Shown in pieces: positions 41,111-51,653 of a DNA stretch of 64,000 bases. The stretch comes from Candidatus Thiodiazotropha endoloripes. GTDB lineage: Bacteria > Pseudomonadota > Gammaproteobacteria > Chromatiales > Chromatiaceae. The translations under genes were made by a program, and so were the position numbers. The stretch is taken from NCBI RefSeq assembly GCF_001708965.1, contig NZ_LVJW01000006.1, forward strand, positions 1,178,001-1,242,000, written 5' to 3'. The first letter of the stretch is position 1; the number at the start of each line of letters is the position of its first letter. The notes beneath the pieces were generated by a model. The model made no database searches. It saw nothing but the letters and a program-made list of their open reading frames with translations, and was not told where the DNA came from.

Positions 41111-42457
41111 ATGGCAGCGCGGGATACCATCGCCGCAGTCGCAACCCCACCCGGTCGCGGTGGGGTTGGGATTGTGCGAATCAGTGGCGCCAATTGTCCG
41201 CAGATTGCTGAATCCCTGATCGGCAGCCTTCCACCCCCGAGAGTCGCCAAGCTGGTCGACTTCACCGATCAGCAACAGCAGCTCATCGACCAGGGAATCG
41301 CACTCTACTTTCCAGCACCCCACTCATTCACCGGTGAGGATGTACTGGAACTCCAGGGTCATGGTGGTCCGCTGGTGATGGATCTGTTGCTCCAGGCAGC
41401 ACTGCAGGCCGGAGCCAGAGTAGCTCATGCGGGTGAGTTCAGTGAGCGGGCTTTTTTGAATGACAAACTCGATCTGGTACAGGCTGAGGCCATCGCCGAT
41501 CTGATCGATGCCCAGAGTCATGCAGCGGCCCGACTGGCCAGCCGCACCCTGCAGGGCCACTTTTCCCAACGTATTCACACACTGGTTGAGCAGCTGATTG
41601 AGTTGCGGCTCTATGTTGAGGCGGCAATCGACTTCCCGGAAGAGGAGATCGATTTTCTCAATGACGGCCACGTAAGTGAGCGTTTACTCTCGATAATGTC
41701 ACTGGTTGAAAAGACTTTTCAATCCGCGCAAAGCGGCAGAGTGTTGCGGGATGGTTTGACGCTGGTGATCGCCGGCAGACCCAATGCAGGGAAATCGAGC
41801 CTGCTCAATGCTCTGGCGGGCAGTGAATCCGCGATTGTCACCGAGATCCCGGGCACAACCCGGGATCTGCTCAAGGAGCGTATCACCATTGAAGGCATTC
41901 CTCTCCATATCATCGATACGGCGGGTCTGCGTGAGAGTGATGATCCGATCGAAGCTGAGGGTGTACGCCGGGCAAGAGAACAGATGGCTGAGGCTGACAG
42001 AGTGCTCTGGGTGTTTGATGATCGAAGCGACCCGGATCCAATGGCGCTGGACAGAAGCACCCTGCCCGAGGGGGTACCGGTAACCCTGATACGCAACAAG
42101 ATCGACCTGACCGGAAAATCGCCGGGACTCCATCAGATTGAGGATGGGGTGGAGATTTGTCTGTCTGCAAAACAGGGTGAGGGAATGTCTCTGTTGAATG
42201 ACCACTTGAAGCAGTGTGCCGGATATCATGATCAGCATGAAGGCGAATTTATCGCCCGGCGTCGTCATCTCGATGCGCTTCAGCGGGGCATGCAATATCT
42301 TGAGCATGGTCAACAGAGTCTGCTACGGGACCAGGCTGGTGAACTGCTGGCTGAAGATCTCAGAGTTGCCCAGCTTGCCCTCTCGGAGATCACCGGGGAG
42401 TTTACCGCAGACGATCTATTGGGCCGGATTTTTTCAAGTTTTTGTATTGGCAAGTAG
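41111..42457 (+). CDS. mnmE: tRNA modification GTPase MnmE
   Basis: Acts with MnmG to add (carboxymethyl)aminomethyl groups at wobble uridine 34. N-terminal tetrahydrofolate-binding domain with [23 protein letters not shown] domain with [22 protein letters not shown] and NKID. The C-terminus FSSFCIGK carries the catalytic cysteine. 448 residues. It is the last gene of the rpmH run; its partner mnmG is 4.7 kb to the right. Confidence 0.98.
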   Translation: MAARDTIAAVATPPGRGGVGIVRISGANCPQIAESLIGSLPPPRVAKLVDFTDQQQQLIDQGIALYFPAPHSFTGEDVLELQGHGGPLVMDLLLQAALQAGARVAHAGEFSERAFLNDKLDLVQAEAIADLIDAQSHAAARLASRTLQGHFSQRIHTLVEQLIELRLYVEAAIDFPEEEIDFLNDGHVSERLLSIMSLVEKTFQSAQSGRVLRDGLTLVIAGRPNAGKSSLLNALAGSESAIVTEIPGTTRDLLKERITIEGIPLHIIDTAGLRESDDPIEAEGVRRAREQMAEADRVLWVFDDRSDPDPMALDRSTLPEGVPVTLIRNKIDLTGKSPGLHQIEDGVEICLSAKQGEGMSLLNDHLKQCAGYHDQHEGEFIARRRHLDALQRGMQYLEHGQQSLLRDQAGELLAEDLRVAQLALSEITGEFTADDLLGRIFSSFCIGK

Positions 42458-42618
42458 CTTTATGGATATCCGTTGGATATTGGCTATCCGATCAATCAAG
42501 TTCATAGACAAACGGCTGAGGTTGCAAAAAATCATAACTTTTTTTGATTCAGTACATTGTTGCCGTAGCCAGAGTCGCCTTAAGGTGTTGAAATAGAGAT
42601 TCCGAATAAGAGGAGAGA

Positions 42619-42858
42619 ATGATGCTGGGTGAGTCACACGATCTGTTGCATGAATTTCCCGAGTACGCAGAAAAAATTGCGGATCTGCGGAAGAGTAATG
42701 AGGTGTTTCACAATCTGATGGATGAGTACGATTGGCTGGACGCCCATATTCGTAATCTGGAGGAGTTGAGTACACCGGTCTCCGATTTTCATATCGAAGA
42801 GATGAAAAAAAGGCGTCTGTTACTGAAAGACAAGTTGTACGCCATACTCCACGATTGA
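42619..42858 (+). CDS. DUF465 (YdcH-type) small protein
   Basis: A 79-residue, highly charged helical hairpin protein with the DUF465 pattern HDLLHEFPEYAEKIADLRKSNEVFHNLMDEYDWLD, then EEMKKRRLLLKDKLYAIL. The function is unknown. A GAGGAGAG ribosome site lies eight bases upstream; the ATG at 42622 is an alternative. It converges on the transglutaminase gene. Confidence 0.88.
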   Translation: MMLGESHDLLHEFPEYAEKIADLRKSNEVFHNLMDEYDWLDAHIRNLEELSTPVSDFHIEEMKKRRLLLKDKLYAILHD

Positions 42859-42880
42859 GTCGCCGGGTTATTAAATTCGT

Positions 42881-44863
42881 TCAGGCACCAGGTTTCTGCC
42901 GGCCTGGACGAAACTGCCTGACCTGTTGAAGCAGCTTTTTGAGCTGGCTTTTGTCGGCATCGGGTCCATATCGCAATTTGATGTAGAGTGCCGTAATTCT
43001 GCTGATCGGTGCGGTCAGATCGGGCCGTTCGGCAATTGCCCGTTTCGCGTAGTCCATCGGACCTTCATAGGTTTTCCTGCTGATGCCCAGACGGGCGAGT
43101 TTTTTGCAATACTGGTTGTAGGCAACAATCTCAGCAAGCGGTTGTTTTCTTCCCGACAGCACCAGTCGCAGAGCAACCAGCAGCAGCGGTATCGCGATCA
43201 GTCCGATGGTTATCAGACTCCACTGGAGTGGCGTCAGCCTATCGAAGCCAAAATTACGCATCATTGAAAACTGGTGTTCACGGCTGTAACCGATGATCCA
43301 GCGCCGCCACTGGATATTGGCATTATCCAGCATATGGGCGAATCGCCGCAGGCTTGAACCGACCATTCCCAGTTCATCGAGCTGAAACATTGCCGGCGAA
43401 CCCTCTGCGCCAAAATCATTTCTCAGTTGAAAGCGTATGCGTTCCGGCGCAACGGCTGCTGTTGGGTCGACGCGCAACCATCCGCTCTCTTCCAACCAGA
43501 CTTCCGTCCAGGCGTGGGCATCGTATTGCCGGATGATGTAGTAGTCACCCAACTCATTGAATTCCCCCCCCTGATAACCCAACACCAGACGGGTGGGTAT
43601 GCCGGCGATGCGCATCAGTTGAGCAAAGCTGGTTGCATAGTGTTCACAAAATCCCTCTTGAGTATCGAAAAGAAACTGATCGATGGGGTTATCCAGATAA
43701 CGGGGAGGTGTGAGGGTGTAGACAAAAGGTTGGTTATTGAAGTGGGCCAATGCAAGATCGACAATTTCTCTGGATGTCGTGGCACTTCTGCGCCACCCTT
43801 CAACCAACTCGAATTGCCGTTGGGTGACATTGTCCGGCAGCTCCAATGCCCGTTGCAGCATACCGGGTAGAACGACCCTGTTCTGCTGCTCGGTGGTGGA
43901 ACGAACCTGATAGGTCAATGATTGTCTCACCGGCTCTCTTCTCTGCAGGATAAGATCCTGTGAAAGCCTGAAATTCTGCTTGCTACTGACCGGCAGATCG
44001 AGGGCATACAACCAGCGCTTCTGATGTGCTTCGAGAAATACCTCGTAACTGTGTTCGCCATGGGCTTTCAGTTGAATGTGTCGTTCAACCACCTGCTCCT
44101 TTCGGTTGAACCAGCTAAGGCCGTCCGTATCCCAGATCACCAGGCCACGCCAATAACGTTGTTCTACCGGTGGTACCTCTCTGTCGAAGCTGACCCGGAA
44201 GGCAACCTCCGGTGATTCGATCAGCTCGGCTATCTGCCCCGGTGTTACCCGGTCACTGAGACCGGTGGTTCCACTGCTGCCGATGCCCAGATTCCAAAGG
44301 GGTTGGTTCAAACGGGGAAAAATAACAAACAGCACGATGGCTATCGGAATCGCCTGCAGAGTGATGATTGCGGTTCTGACGAAGGGATCCAGTGTGGTGG
44401 CGGATGGCTTGATGCGATTGATCTCAATCAGCAACGCGGTCAAACAGACCATCACCGACAACAGATAGAGCGCCATCATCATCGATTGATCAAACAGAAA
44501 GTGGGTAATGATCACAAAGTAGGAGATGAAGACGGCGACATAGAGGTCTTGACGTTTTTGCACCTCCAGTATTTTTAACATCATCATTACCGTCAGCAGA
44601 CCTACGCCTGCATCCCGGCCGATCAGCGTGTGGTATTGGCTGAATGTGAGGATCACACCACCCAGGGTTGCCACTACCAGCAACCATCGACCTGGTTGGA
44701 ATTGTGGATAGCGAAGCGCAACAAGTCGCCAGACGAAGAGTACGATCAGAAACAGAGAGATCGGAAGTGGCACGTGTAGGGCATGCGGCACGATCGCCAG
44801 CCCGGCACAGAGAGTAACCATCAGATGCTGCCGTGCCGTCAGACTGTGATCAGCGATCTGCAT
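42881..44863 (-). CDS. Membrane transglutaminase-like protein (DUF3488/TgpA)
   Basis: A 660-residue inner-membrane protein. About six N-terminal spans (residues ~15-190; the DUF3488 part) precede a periplasmic transglutaminase-like domain with Cys in EGFCEHYATSFAQLMR, His in YDAHAWTEVWLEE and Asp in LRVDPTAAV, i.e. a complete catalytic triad. One further span (LITIGLIAIPLLLVALRL) and a cytoplasmic tail follow. TgpA of Pseudomonas belongs to this family and is needed for viability there; the natural substrate is unclear. It overlaps the DUF58 gene by 14 bases. Confidence 0.9.
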   Translation of the reverse strand: MQIADHSLTARQHLMVTLCAGLAIVPHALHVPLPISLFLIVLFVWRLVALRYPQFQPGRWLLVVATLGGVILTFSQYHTLIGRDAGVGLLTVMMMLKILEVQKRQDLYVAVFISYFVIITHFLFDQSMMMALYLLSVMVCLTALLIEINRIKPSATTLDPFVRTAIITLQAIPIAIVLFVIFPRLNQPLWNLGIGSSGTTGLSDRVTPGQIAELIESPEVAFRVSFDREVPPVEQRYWRGLVIWDTDGLSWFNRKEQVVERHIQLKAHGEHSYEVFLEAHQKRWLYALDLPVSSKQNFRLSQDLILQRREPVRQSLTYQVRSTTEQQNRVVLPGMLQRALELPDNVTQRQFELVEGWRRSATTSREIVDLALAHFNNQPFVYTLTPPRYLDNPIDQFLFDTQEGFCEHYATSFAQLMRIAGIPTRLVLGYQGGEFNELGDYYIIRQYDAHAWTEVWLEESGWLRVDPTAAVAPERIRFQLRNDFGAEGSPAMFQLDELGMVGSSLRRFAHMLDNANIQWRRWIIGYSREHQFSMMRNFGFDRLTPLQWSLITIGLIAIPLLLVALRLVLSGRKQPLAEIVAYNQYCKKLARLGISRKTYEGPMDYAKRAIAERPDLTAPISRITALYIKLRYGPDADKSQLKKLLQQVRQFRPGRQKPGA

Positions 44864-45818
44864 TGGCTATTCCGTATCGGGCCAAGGCGCTGAGGCACTT
44901 CTGCATATGGCCGCTGCCAAGACCACTGGCGATGGAGAGACCAGGTATTTTCATTGCATAGGCGTGTCTTAACTCCTCCTGCTGTAGAATGAATCGGCAT
45001 AACAGACTGAGCCGTCGTTCAGGTTCCTGCTCCGGTATCAGATCCCAATCGAGAGTGATCTCCAGATGACGGTCGCCACCAAACTGTTTACTCAACAAAC
45101 CCTGCTGTCGGGCATAGGCCTTCCAATCGATCTGTTTCGGTGAGTCACCGGTGCGAAAGGTTCGCAGTCCGACAAAGTCATCGCTGCCAACTCCCCGATC
45201 ACCACTGCTGCTTTTGGTGTAACTCTCGGTAACAGGCGGTTCACCCCGTTCCGCCGGTTTTGGATAGACCAGACAGCCGAGATCGATTTCGGCATAGGTC
45301 CAGGCATGAAACAGACCCAGCGGATAGGTGGTGTGCAGAGTGATTTGCGGTAGTTTGAAAAGACCGCGCTTTTTACTTACCAGAGGGAGATGGATCGGTA
45401 GCTGCTCATTGTTTGGAATATCGAGACTGTCACCAAAATTTTTTTTCTGTTTCAGGGTGATCGCAAAACGGTCGAGGTTCGAAGGATTGATCAGTGAGAG
45501 GCAGAAATCCGCCGACTCTCCGGCAAACACCGAATCCACATGATGCGGCTGAAGTCTCAGGCCCAACAGATTACGCCAGGTATGCAGAATGCTGGTGATC
45601 CAGATGCCACCTAGGAGAAAGGTCGCCAGGTGGCCAAGATTACTGCCGTAGTTGATCGAACCAACCAGCATCGCCAACAGCACCACCGCCAGCAGAAGTC
45701 CCTGTTTGGTGGGCAGTATATAGATACTCCTGGCCTTGACGGTGACACCACCCTGGGTATCGGGCCTGGCCTGGCGGCGGAACTGTCTTAACCAACGATA
45801 GAGTGATGAGCGGGTCAT
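44850..45818 (-). CDS. DUF58-domain membrane protein
   Basis: A 322-residue protein with two hydrophobic segments near residues 38-85 (GLLLAVVLLAMLVGSINYG; LATFLLGGIWITSIL) and a cytoplasmic domain carrying the DUF58 core FVGLRTFRTGDSPKQIDWKAYARQ. In families like this the MoxR ATPase, DUF58 protein and transglutaminase are regularly encoded together, which suggests an assembly or quality-control function at the membrane. It starts eight bases after the MoxR stop. Confidence 0.9.
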   Translation of the reverse strand: MTRSSLYRWLRQFRRQARPDTQGGVTVKARSIYILPTKQGLLLAVVLLAMLVGSINYGSNLGHLATFLLGGIWITSILHTWRNLLGLRLQPHHVDSVFAGESADFCLSLINPSNLDRFAITLKQKKNFGDSLDIPNNEQLPIHLPLVSKKRGLFKLPQITLHTTYPLGLFHAWTYAEIDLGCLVYPKPAERGEPPVTESYTKSSSGDRGVGSDDFVGLRTFRTGDSPKQIDWKAYARQQGLLSKQFGGDRHLEITLDWDLIPEQEPERRLSLLCRFILQQEELRHAYAMKIPGLSIASGLGSGHMQKCLSALARYGIANADR

Positions 45819-45826
45819 GTAGCCGA

Positions 45827-46744
45827 TCAGGGTAGCGGTATTTTGTTCAACAGATCTTTGACCAGACCATCTCCGGAAATCGACATCTTCTCACCGGAGG
45901 TCTGTAATCTGTGACCAATGGTTGCCGGCAGAATCGCCTGCAGGTCCTCGGGCAACACCAGGTCGCGATCCTCGAGGAAGGCCCAGGCCCGAGCGGCCTG
46001 CAGCAGTGCCAGTCCGGCACGGGGGGAGAGACCGAGGCGGTAGTCGGGCATGTTTCTGGTATGTGCCAGGATATCCTGACAATATTCGATCAGGGCATCG
46101 GCCACATGTACCTTGGTCACCTGTTGCTGATATTCGGAGAGTCGCTGACTGTCGAGAACCACCGGGTGATCTCCCAGTACGGCCCGGCGATCTCCTCCGG
46201 CCAACAGATCACGCTCCGCACTTCGACCGGGGTAGCCGATGCTGATGCGCATCAAAAAGCGATCGAGTTGGGATTCGGGCAGGGGAAAGGTACCGACCTG
46301 ATGGCTCGGATTCTGTGTGGCGATGACAAAGAAGGGTTCCGGCAGGTTGTAGGTTGCTCCGTCGGTGGTGACCTGCCGCTCTTCCATGGCTTCGAGCAGG
46401 GCACTCTGAGCCTTGGGTGTGGCCCGATTGATCTCATCGGCGAGCACCACCTGAGCGAAGATCGGTCCCCGGTGAAACTGAAAGTTCTGCTGATTGGTAT
46501 CGAACACCGAAACCCCGATGATGTCCGAAGGCAGCAGATCACTGGTGAACTGAATCCGCTGATAGTTGAGTCCCAACAGATGTGCCAGGGTATGGGCCAG
46601 GGTGGTTTTACCCACACCGGGGACATCTTCGATCAACAGGTGTCCTCTGGCGAGCAGACAGGTCAGGGAGAGTTTCACCACCTCCTGTTTGCCCAGCAGG
46701 ATATTCCCCGCCGCTTTGATTGCCTCAGCTAATTCAGGACCCAT
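45827..46744 (-). CDS. MoxR-family AAA+ ATPase
   Basis: A 305-residue ATPase with Walker A VPGVGKTTLAHTLA (about 41-54), Walker B VVLADEINRATPKAQSALLEAMEER and sensor motif ATQNPSHQVGTFPLPESQLDRF. MoxR proteins act as chaperones for metal-cofactor or VWA-protein complexes. First gene of the MoxR-DUF58-transglutaminase operon, so its clients are probably the two membrane proteins. Confidence 0.94.
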   Translation of the reverse strand: MGPELAEAIKAAGNILLGKQEVVKLSLTCLLARGHLLIEDVPGVGKTTLAHTLAHLLGLNYQRIQFTSDLLPSDIIGVSVFDTNQQNFQFHRGPIFAQVVLADEINRATPKAQSALLEAMEERQVTTDGATYNLPEPFFVIATQNPSHQVGTFPLPESQLDRFLMRISIGYPGRSAERDLLAGGDRRAVLGDHPVVLDSQRLSEYQQQVTKVHVADALIEYCQDILAHTRNMPDYRLGLSPRAGLALLQAARAWAFLEDRDLVLPEDLQAILPATIGHRLQTSGEKMSISGDGLVKDLLNKIPLP

Positions 46745-47119
46745 GGTTGTTCCTCTTGTTGTATCGGGCTGATTGTAGATTTTAAAAAAGTATCAGCCTA
46801 CTTGATCGGCAGGCTGCCACTTCAGGTTTAGAAACGATTGTACATATATCAGCTTATGGCCCATTGGCCCGCTTGTTCGGTCTATTGACTGATTTAGGGA
46901 TCATCATTCCAAAGATGTCTGTATAAATTGGGGGGAATTTGCGATTCCCGAGTGATATATGACTATAGTGAAGCCGATGGCGTTTGATAAATCGTCTCAT
47001 TAGCGGGATGAATCAGTTAAAATGCCGGGTTCGATACATTAGTTTCAGCTTGCTTGCCGCTGCAGCGGTTCGATGATCGGCTACACAGGCAAGCGGCGGA
47101 TCCGCGAATAGTTATGACA
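46745..47119. other. Divergent gap of 375 bases between moxR and mnmG
   Basis: No gene is recognisable. The segment must carry the promoters of the MoxR operon (minus) and of mnmG (plus). A TTAAAAT stretch near 47016 is a possible -10 for mnmG, but no convincing -35 is paired with it. A short frame from 47054 joins mnmG in phase but has no ribosome site. Confidence 0.4.
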
Positions 47120-48994
47120 ATGTTGTTTACCGATAAGTTTGATGTGATTGTGGTGGGTGGTGGCCATGCCGGTACGGAAGCGGCCCTCGCGGCGGCACGG
47201 ATGGGTGCCCGGACGCTGCTACTGACCCACAATATCGAAACCCTGGGCCAGATGAGCTGCAATCCGGCAATTGGCGGGATCGGTAAAGGACACCTGGTGA
47301 AAGAGGTGGATGCACTGGGCGGTGCCATGGCCCAGGCAGCCGATCTCGGCGGTATCCAGTTCCGTATTCTCAACTCCCGTAAAGGGGCCGCGGTGAGAGC
47401 CACCAGAGCCCAGGCGGACCGGGTGCGATATAAAGCTGCGATTCGTCATCGGCTGGAGAATCAGGCCAATCTTCAACTGTTCCAACAGGCGGTGGACGAT
47501 CTGCTGGTCGAGCAGGATAGCGTCACCGGGGTGGTGACCCAGATGGGCCTGAAATTCCGAGCCGATGCGGTGGTGCTGACCGTGGGTACCTTTCTCGGTG
47601 GCCGGATCCACATCGGGCTTTCCAACTATGAGGGTGGCCGGGCCGGTGATCCTCCTTCGAATGCACTTTCACAGCGTCTTAGGGATCTGCCGTTTCGGGT
47701 GGAACGGCTGAAGACCGGAACCCCGCCGAGAATTGATGGCCGCACCATTGATTACACTCAACTGCAGGCCCAGCCCGGCGATACTCCGACACCGGTATTC
47801 TCTTTTCTTGGCAAACGTGAACAGCATCCCCCACAGGTCAGCTGTCATATCACCCATACCAATCAGCAGACCCATGAAATCATTCGCGGCGGGCTCGCCC
47901 GCTCGCCCATGTATGCGGGTGTGATCGAGGGGGTCGGCCCCAGATATTGCCCCTCCATCGAGGACAAGATCGTACGCTTCGCCGACAAGGATTCGCACCA
48001 GATCTTTATCGAACCTGAAGGTCTCGATACCCACGAAATCTACCCAAACGGTATCTCCACCAGTCTGCCGTTCGATATCCAGTATCAGCTGGTGCGCTCG
48101 ATGAAGGGTTTTGAAAACGCCCATATCACCCGTCCCGGCTACGCCATCGAATATGACTTTTTCGATCCGAGAGATTTGACATCCTCGCTGCAGACAAAAT
48201 ACATCGAGGGGCTCTTTTTTGCCGGACAGATCAACGGCACCACCGGTTATGAAGAGGCGGCAGCCCAGGGATTGTTGGCCGGTATCAATGCGGTACGCTT
48301 CAGCAAACAGCTGGAGCCCTGGTCGCCGAGAAGGGATGAGGCCTATCTGGGTGTTCTGGTCGATGACCTGATCACCCAGGGAACTCAGGAGCCCTACCGG
48401 ATGTTTACCAGCCGGGCTGAGTATCGGCTGCTGCTGAGAGAAGACAATGCGGACCTGCGGCTGACCGAAACCGGACGCCAGCTGGGGGTTGTCGACGACC
48501 AGCGTTGGGAGGTCTTCTGTCGTAAACGGGAGAATATCGAACGGGAGCAGCAGCGGTTGAAGGATATCTGGCTGCGCCCCACCGATGTGGATTCGCAGCA
48601 GGCGGAGAGCATCCTGGGAGGCAACCTGTCGAAAGAGGCCAGTGCCCACAATCTGCTGGCAAGACCGAATGTCAGCTACCGGCAGCTGATGACCATACCC
48701 AGGCTCGGCCCGGGCCTGCAGGAGCCGCAAGAGGTGGAGCAACTGGAGGTGCAGGCAAAGTATGCCGGCTATATCGCCCGTCAGCAGGGAGAGATCGAAA
48801 AGCAGCGCGCCAACGAATCGGTCCTGCTGCCTGAGGATCTGGACTATACCAATGTCCGGGGTCTCTCCTCCGAAGTGCGGGAGAAATTCCAGCGGCATCG
48901 GCCCGAGACCTTGGGACAGGCGGGCCGGATACCCGGTGTCACCCCTGCCGCAATCTCACTGCTGCTGATCCATCTGAAAAAGCGTTCCGCCTGA
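47120..48994 (+). CDS. mnmG: tRNA uridine-5-carboxymethylaminomethyl synthesis enzyme MnmG
   Basis: FAD-dependent partner of MnmE in wobble-uridine modification. The Rossmann motif [23 protein letters not shown] is at the start. [24 protein letters not shown] and the two-cysteine/flavin region SCHITHTN, followed by [19 protein letters not shown], are family signatures. The ATG at 47120 (MLFTDKFDV) aligns with the usual MFYPDPFDV start, giving 624 residues; ATG 47114 is also possible. rsmG follows after two bases. Confidence 0.98.
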   Translation: MLFTDKFDVIVVGGGHAGTEAALAAARMGARTLLLTHNIETLGQMSCNPAIGGIGKGHLVKEVDALGGAMAQAADLGGIQFRILNSRKGAAVRATRAQADRVRYKAAIRHRLENQANLQLFQQAVDDLLVEQDSVTGVVTQMGLKFRADAVVLTVGTFLGGRIHIGLSNYEGGRAGDPPSNALSQRLRDLPFRVERLKTGTPPRIDGRTIDYTQLQAQPGDTPTPVFSFLGKREQHPPQVSCHITHTNQQTHEIIRGGLARSPMYAGVIEGVGPRYCPSIEDKIVRFADKDSHQIFIEPEGLDTHEIYPNGISTSLPFDIQYQLVRSMKGFENAHITRPGYAIEYDFFDPRDLTSSLQTKYIEGLFFAGQINGTTGYEEAAAQGLLAGINAVRFSKQLEPWSPRRDEAYLGVLVDDLITQGTQEPYRMFTSRAEYRLLLREDNADLRLTETGRQLGVVDDQRWEVFCRKRENIEREQQRLKDIWLRPTDVDSQQAESILGGNLSKEASAHNLLARPNVSYRQLMTIPRLGPGLQEPQEVEQLEVQAKYAGYIARQQGEIEKQRANESVLLPEDLDYTNVRGLSSEVREKFQRHRPETLGQAGRIPGVTPAAISLLLIHLKKRSA

Positions 48995-48996
48995 TC

Positions 48997-49656
48997 ATGG
49001 CCGGATTCGACAGAGCCGCTTGTGGCCGGCGACTTGCGGAAGGTGCCGTATTGATGGGCCTGGTGTTGGAGGACGACAAACAGCAACAACTGCTCGACTA
49101 TCTGGCGTTGATGCATAAATGGAACAAGGCCTTCAATCTGACCGCAGTGCGCGATCCACTGGAGATGGTCTCCAGACATCTGCTCGACAGCCTGGTTTTA
49201 TTGCCCTACCTGCAGGGGGAGCGCTGTCTCGATATGGGTACAGGCCCAGGTCTGCCGGGTATTCCACTGGCAATCATGCGCCCGGATATGCAGTTCACCC
49301 TGCTCGACAGCAACAGTAAAAAGGTTCGCTTTCTACGCCAGGTGGTGATGGAGCTGGGGCTGGATCACTGTCATCCGCTGCACAGTCGACTCGAGGCCTA
49401 TCGGTCGCAAGCCCCGTTTCAAGTGTTGACGGCCCGTGCGGTGAGTACCCTTTCCGAGTTGCTTGATGTGAGTCGGCACCTGCGCGATCGCGAGAGTCTG
49501 CTGCTGGCGATGAAAGGGCGAAATCCGCAGCAGGAGCTCGATGAGCTTTCAGCCGATTACGTGTGCCATGTGATGCCCCTGAGTGTGCCCTTTACCGACG
49601 GGGAGCGCTGTCTGGTCTCAGTCAGAGAGCCAGAGAAGGTGGAAAATTCCCTTTGA
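48997..49656 (+). CDS. rsmG: 16S rRNA (guanine-527-N7)-methyltransferase
   Basis: Methylates G527 of 16S rRNA. 219 residues with the SAM-binding CLDMGTGPGLPGIPLAIMRPD, upstream WNKAFNLTAVRDP and the later LTARAVSTLSELL. It is tightly linked to mnmG, the classic gid arrangement, and precedes parA by 100 bases. Confidence 0.97.
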   Translation: MAGFDRAACGRRLAEGAVLMGLVLEDDKQQQLLDYLALMHKWNKAFNLTAVRDPLEMVSRHLLDSLVLLPYLQGERCLDMGTGPGLPGIPLAIMRPDMQFTLLDSNSKKVRFLRQVVMELGLDHCHPLHSRLEAYRSQAPFQVLTARAVSTLSELLDVSRHLRDRESLLLAMKGRNPQQELDELSADYVCHVMPLSVPFTDGERCLVSVREPEKVENSL

Positions 49657-49756
49657 CGGAGCTTTCAAGGGGCACTTTGCCAAGAAAGTTACCACCTTCG
49701 GCGGCTGTGCCGTTATGATAGGCCCTTCCTGCAACTGTGGAATCAAGTAGACCAAC

Positions 49757-50548
49757 ATGGGTTACATCATCTCCATTGCCAACCAGAAGGGCGGCGTCGG
49801 CAAGACGACCACCACGGTGAATCTGGCCGCCTCCCTGGCCGCCATGAAAAAGCGTGTCCTGTTGGTGGACCTGGATCCCCAGGGCAACGCCAGTATGGGG
49901 AGTGGTATCGACAAACACAATCTGGAAAACACCAGCTGTGAGCTGTTGCTCGGGGATGCCACCCTGCGAGAAACCCTGATGACCTCCCCTGAAGGGGGGT
50001 TCGACGTCATACCCTCGAATGCGGATCTGACGGCGGCCGAAGTGGGATTGATGAACATTTCGATGCGGGAAAAGCGTCTTGATATCGCCCTCGCTCCTGC
50101 CAAGCAGGACTACGACTATATTCTGGTCGACTGTCCCCCTTCATTGAATATGCTGACCCTCAACGCCCTGGTTGCAGCCAATGGTGTGTTGATCCCCATT
50201 CAGACGGAGTACTACGCACTGGAAGGGTTGTCGGCACTGATGAATACCGTTGAGCAGATACGCTCCCACCTCAATCGCAATCTGCAGATCGAAGGATTCC
50301 TGCGCACCATGCACGACCCTCGAAACAATCTTGCCATTGATGTGTCCGGTCAACTGCTGGCCCATTTCAAGGACGCCGTGTTCAACACCATCATTCCACG
50401 CAATGTCAGGGTGGCCGAGGCGCCGAGTCACGGTTTGCCGGTGTTGATCTATGATAAACAATCCCGAGGCGCAACCTCCTATCTGGCTCTGGCCAGTGAG
50501 TTGATACGCCGGCATCGCATGCGTCAAAGCGAAGCCCAAATGGTATAA
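49757..50548 (+). CDS. parA: Chromosome partitioning ATPase ParA (Soj)
   Basis: Deviant Walker-type ATPase that moves ParB-parS complexes. The N-terminal Walker motif is [20 protein letters not shown] (8-27), with [14 protein letters not shown] and [10 protein letters not shown] following. 263 residues, without the N-terminal DNA-binding extension of plasmid ParA proteins. It is followed by an unusual run of four hairpins and then parB. Confidence 0.97.
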   Translation: MGYIISIANQKGGVGKTTTTVNLAASLAAMKKRVLLVDLDPQGNASMGSGIDKHNLENTSCELLLGDATLRETLMTSPEGGFDVIPSNADLTAAEVGLMNISMREKRLDIALAPAKQDYDYILVDCPPSLNMLTLNALVAANGVLIPIQTEYYALEGLSALMNTVEQIRSHLNRNLQIEGFLRTMHDPRNNLAIDVSGQLLAHFKDAVFNTIIPRNVRVAEAPSHGLPVLIYDKQSRGATSYLALASELIRRHRMRQSEAQMV

Positions 50549-50560
50549 CAGAAGTACCTA

Positions 50561-50681
50561 TTCAGGAGGCCCTGTATTTAGGGCCAACTGAATGGTTACA
50601 CCCCAGCTTTTGGGGTTTCCAAAGGGGAGAAGTCTTACTCTCCCCTTTGGTCAGTCCTAAAAATCGCACTTTTTAGGACTG
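50561..50681 (+). other. Four tandem hairpins in the parA-parB gap
   Basis: Four stem-loops fill 121 of the 162 bases between parA and parB. A: TTCAG/CTGAA plus GGCCCT/AGGGCC (50561-50592). B: ACCCCA/TGGGGT (50600-50616). C: CCAAAGGGGAGA/TCTCCCCTTTGG, a perfect 12-bp stem (50619-50650). D: CAGTCCTAAAAA/TTTTTAGGACTG, a perfect 12-bp stem (50652-50681). Hairpin D has a T-run inside its 3' arm. They may act as attenuator, RNA-stability element or small RNA. No open frame lies here. Confidence 0.85.
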
Positions 50682-50710
50682 TTCTAAATAGTTATTAACG
50701 GAAAAGAGAC

Positions 50711-51622
50711 ATGGCGGCAAAGAAAAGAGGATTAGGACGTGGACTGGATGCCCTGTTAGGTGGCATGCAGGCTGACACGGAAAAGGAAGTTGCATCAACC
50801 GAGAGCGGTAAAAGTGGCAGTGGTCAAGAGAGCAAGCGGGACAACCTGTCTCGGCTGCCTGTGGATCTGATTCAACGTGGTCGCTATCAACCGCGGCGTG
50901 AGTTCGATCCGGACAGTCTGCGCGAGCTGGCCGACTCGATTGCCGCTCAAGGGGTGATTCAGCCGGTGGTAGTTCGTGCCGTGGAGAATGATCGCTACGA
51001 ACTGATTGCCGGTGAACGACGCTGGCGGGCCGCCCAGCAGGCCGGTTTGGATGAGATCCCGGTGGTGATCAAAGAGGTCACCGAAGAGGCCGCCATGGCG
51101 ATGGGGCTGATTGAGAATATCCAGCGGGAGGATCTCAATCCATTGGAAGAGGCGAATGCCCTGAGCCGCTTGCTGCATGAGTTCGGACTGACCCACCAGG
51201 AAGTGGCCAAAGCAGTGGGTAAATCGCGTACCACGGTAACCAACCTGTTGCGTCTGCTGGAGCTCAATGAAGAGGTCAAAGGGCTGGTCGAATCGGGCCG
51301 ACTCGAGATGGGCCATGCCCGCACCCTGCTCGGATTGAAAGGTGATGATCAGACCAGAGCCGCCAACCAGGTGGTCAGCCAGGGGCTGTCGGTGCGGGAG
51401 ACCGAACGTCTGGTGCGACGGATGCAGAATGAGGCTGAAAACCCAAAACCCAAGCGTGCCGCCCAGCAGGTCGATCCGGACATCAAGCGCCTGGTCACCG
51501 ATCTGTCGGAGAAGCTGGGTGCCAACGTGGATCTGCAACAGGGTTCCAAGGGTAAAGGCAAACTGGTGATCGGTTACAACAGTCTGGATGAGTTGGAAGG
51601 AATCCTGGACCATATAAAATAG
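50711..51622 (+). CDS. parB: Chromosome partitioning protein ParB (Spo0J)
   Basis: parS-binding CTPase that spreads along DNA around the origin. Residues ~45-135 hold the ParB/Srx domain with YQPRREFDPDSLRELADSI, the GERRWRA box at about 100 and ENIQREDLNPLEEA. A helix-turn-helix follows, LTHQEVAKAVGKSRTTVTNLL, and then a C-terminal dimerisation domain ending ELEGILDHIK. 303 residues. The cognate parS sites are likely those at 34.7 and 35.3 kb. Confidence 0.97.
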   Translation: MAAKKRGLGRGLDALLGGMQADTEKEVASTESGKSGSGQESKRDNLSRLPVDLIQRGRYQPRREFDPDSLRELADSIAAQGVIQPVVVRAVENDRYELIAGERRWRAAQQAGLDEIPVVIKEVTEEAAMAMGLIENIQREDLNPLEEANALSRLLHEFGLTHQEVAKAVGKSRTTVTNLLRLLELNEEVKGLVESGRLEMGHARTLLGLKGDDQTRAANQVVSQGLSVRETERLVRRMQNEAENPKPKRAAQQVDPDIKRLVTDLSEKLGANVDLQQGSKGKGKLVIGYNSLDELEGILDHIK

Positions 51623-51637
51623 TGGTCATTTGCCTAG

Positions 51638-51653
51638 GGCCTGTCAGCAGGCC
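51638..51653 (+). terminator. Hairpin after parB
   Basis: GGCCTG (51638-51643) pairs with CAGGCC (51648-51653) around the tetraloop TCAG, 16 bases after the parB stop. The tail is TTAAATCAAAT, without a continuous U-run. Confidence 0.5.

Noticed and set aside
47669-48898. Long minus-strand open frame (409 residues) inside mnmG
   Set aside because: It is antisense to a gene with unmistakable MnmG motifs, and its translation has no family resemblance and no ribosome site.
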